A stretch of DNA of 5,950 nucleotides from Deltaproteobacteria bacterium (lineage in GTDB: Bacteria; Desulfobacterota_C; Deferrisomatia; Deferrisomatales; JACRMM01): positions 1 to 5,950 of the forward strand of contig JACRCS010000738.1 of the NCBI GenBank assembly GCA_016218905.1. Direction: 5' to 3'. Under the pieces are notes generated by a model. The model did no database searches and was not told where the DNA came from. It saw only the letters and a list, made by a program, of their open reading frames with translations. Both the position numbers and the translations under genes were made by a program. Below are positions 5,916 through 5,950 of the stretch, one piece after another. Numbering within the stretch: position 1 is the stretch's first letter; the number at the start of each line of letters is the position of its first letter.

Positions 5916-5950
5916 GTCGTCTCCATGACCGAAAAAGCGATGAAAACCAG
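5829..5950 (+). CDS. Fragment of transketolase N-terminal subunit (both ends missing)
   Basis: The plus strand reads VVLPLDPLADKFKAFGF, then DVFEADGNDMAHVVSMTEKA and MKT, to the window edge. The PLADKF-AFGF-V-E-DGND pattern matches the region after the thiamine-diphosphate-binding segment in split (two-gene) transketolases, where it is usually written PL--K--AFGW-V-E-DGHD. GC over 5841-5950 is about 50%, against about 70% just to the left. The frame can be traced a little further left as QIDGYGHVV (5808-5834), also transketolase-like, but that overlaps the flavoprotein coding sequence on the other strand. There is no start codon or upstream part of the enzyme, so it is a broken piece joined here, probably from a different genome. 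The assignment is from pattern memory only. Confidence 0.55.
   Translation, partial: MVLPLDPLADKFKAFGFDVFEADGNDMAHVVSMTEKAMKT

Overview
This is a GC-rich bacterial window in which every confident gene lies on the minus strand. It looks like the accessory part of a surface-polysaccharide or glycolipid assembly locus: four family 2 glycosyltransferases, one polytopic GT-C type membrane glycosyltransferase, and the C-terminal half of a flavin-dependent amine-oxidase-like protein. High GC, NTGA gene overlaps and CTCTGCG-type intergenic palindromes suggest an environmental, uncultured-type bacterium, perhaps from Acidobacteriota or a similar phylum. That placement is only a guess.

Transcription runs right to left. 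The flavoprotein (stop at 5196) overlaps a DPM-like GT2 (4471-5199) by GTGA, and that GT2 overlaps the GT-C enzyme (2924-4474) by TTGA. A 248-bp gap follows, holding a small stem-loop and a large imperfect palindrome. Next come two related GT2 enzymes (1485-2675 and 646-1488) overlapping by ATGA. A 110-bp gap filled with repeat sequence follows, then a dolichol-phosphate-sugar-synthase-like GT2 (from 535, running off the left edge). The two DPM-like enzymes could charge a polyprenyl phosphate with sugar. The GT-C enzyme, which belongs to a class that uses polyprenyl-linked donors, could then spend that sugar on the outer face of the membrane. The two middle GT2 enzymes would build glycan in the cytoplasm. 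This division of labour is inferred from family membership; no substrate can be read from the sequence.

Three things stand out. First, a purine/pyrimidine-asymmetric repeat built on GGTTGA and GGAAGAGCAGG-like words occurs at about 543-692 and again at about 4389-4495. It supplies the C-terminal codons and stops of two GT genes and the apparent first 28 codons of the GT-C gene. Second, a 36-bp-arm imperfect palindrome of the CTCTGCG type sits at 2767-2855. Third, the right end looks chimeric: at about 5800-5830 the flavoprotein coding sequence stops making sense, GC falls from about 70% to about 50%, and the plus strand reads as a transketolase N-terminal-subunit fragment. I see no RNA genes, CRISPR array, insertion sequence or defence system. 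The window is mostly an ordinary glycosylation locus with unusual repeats.
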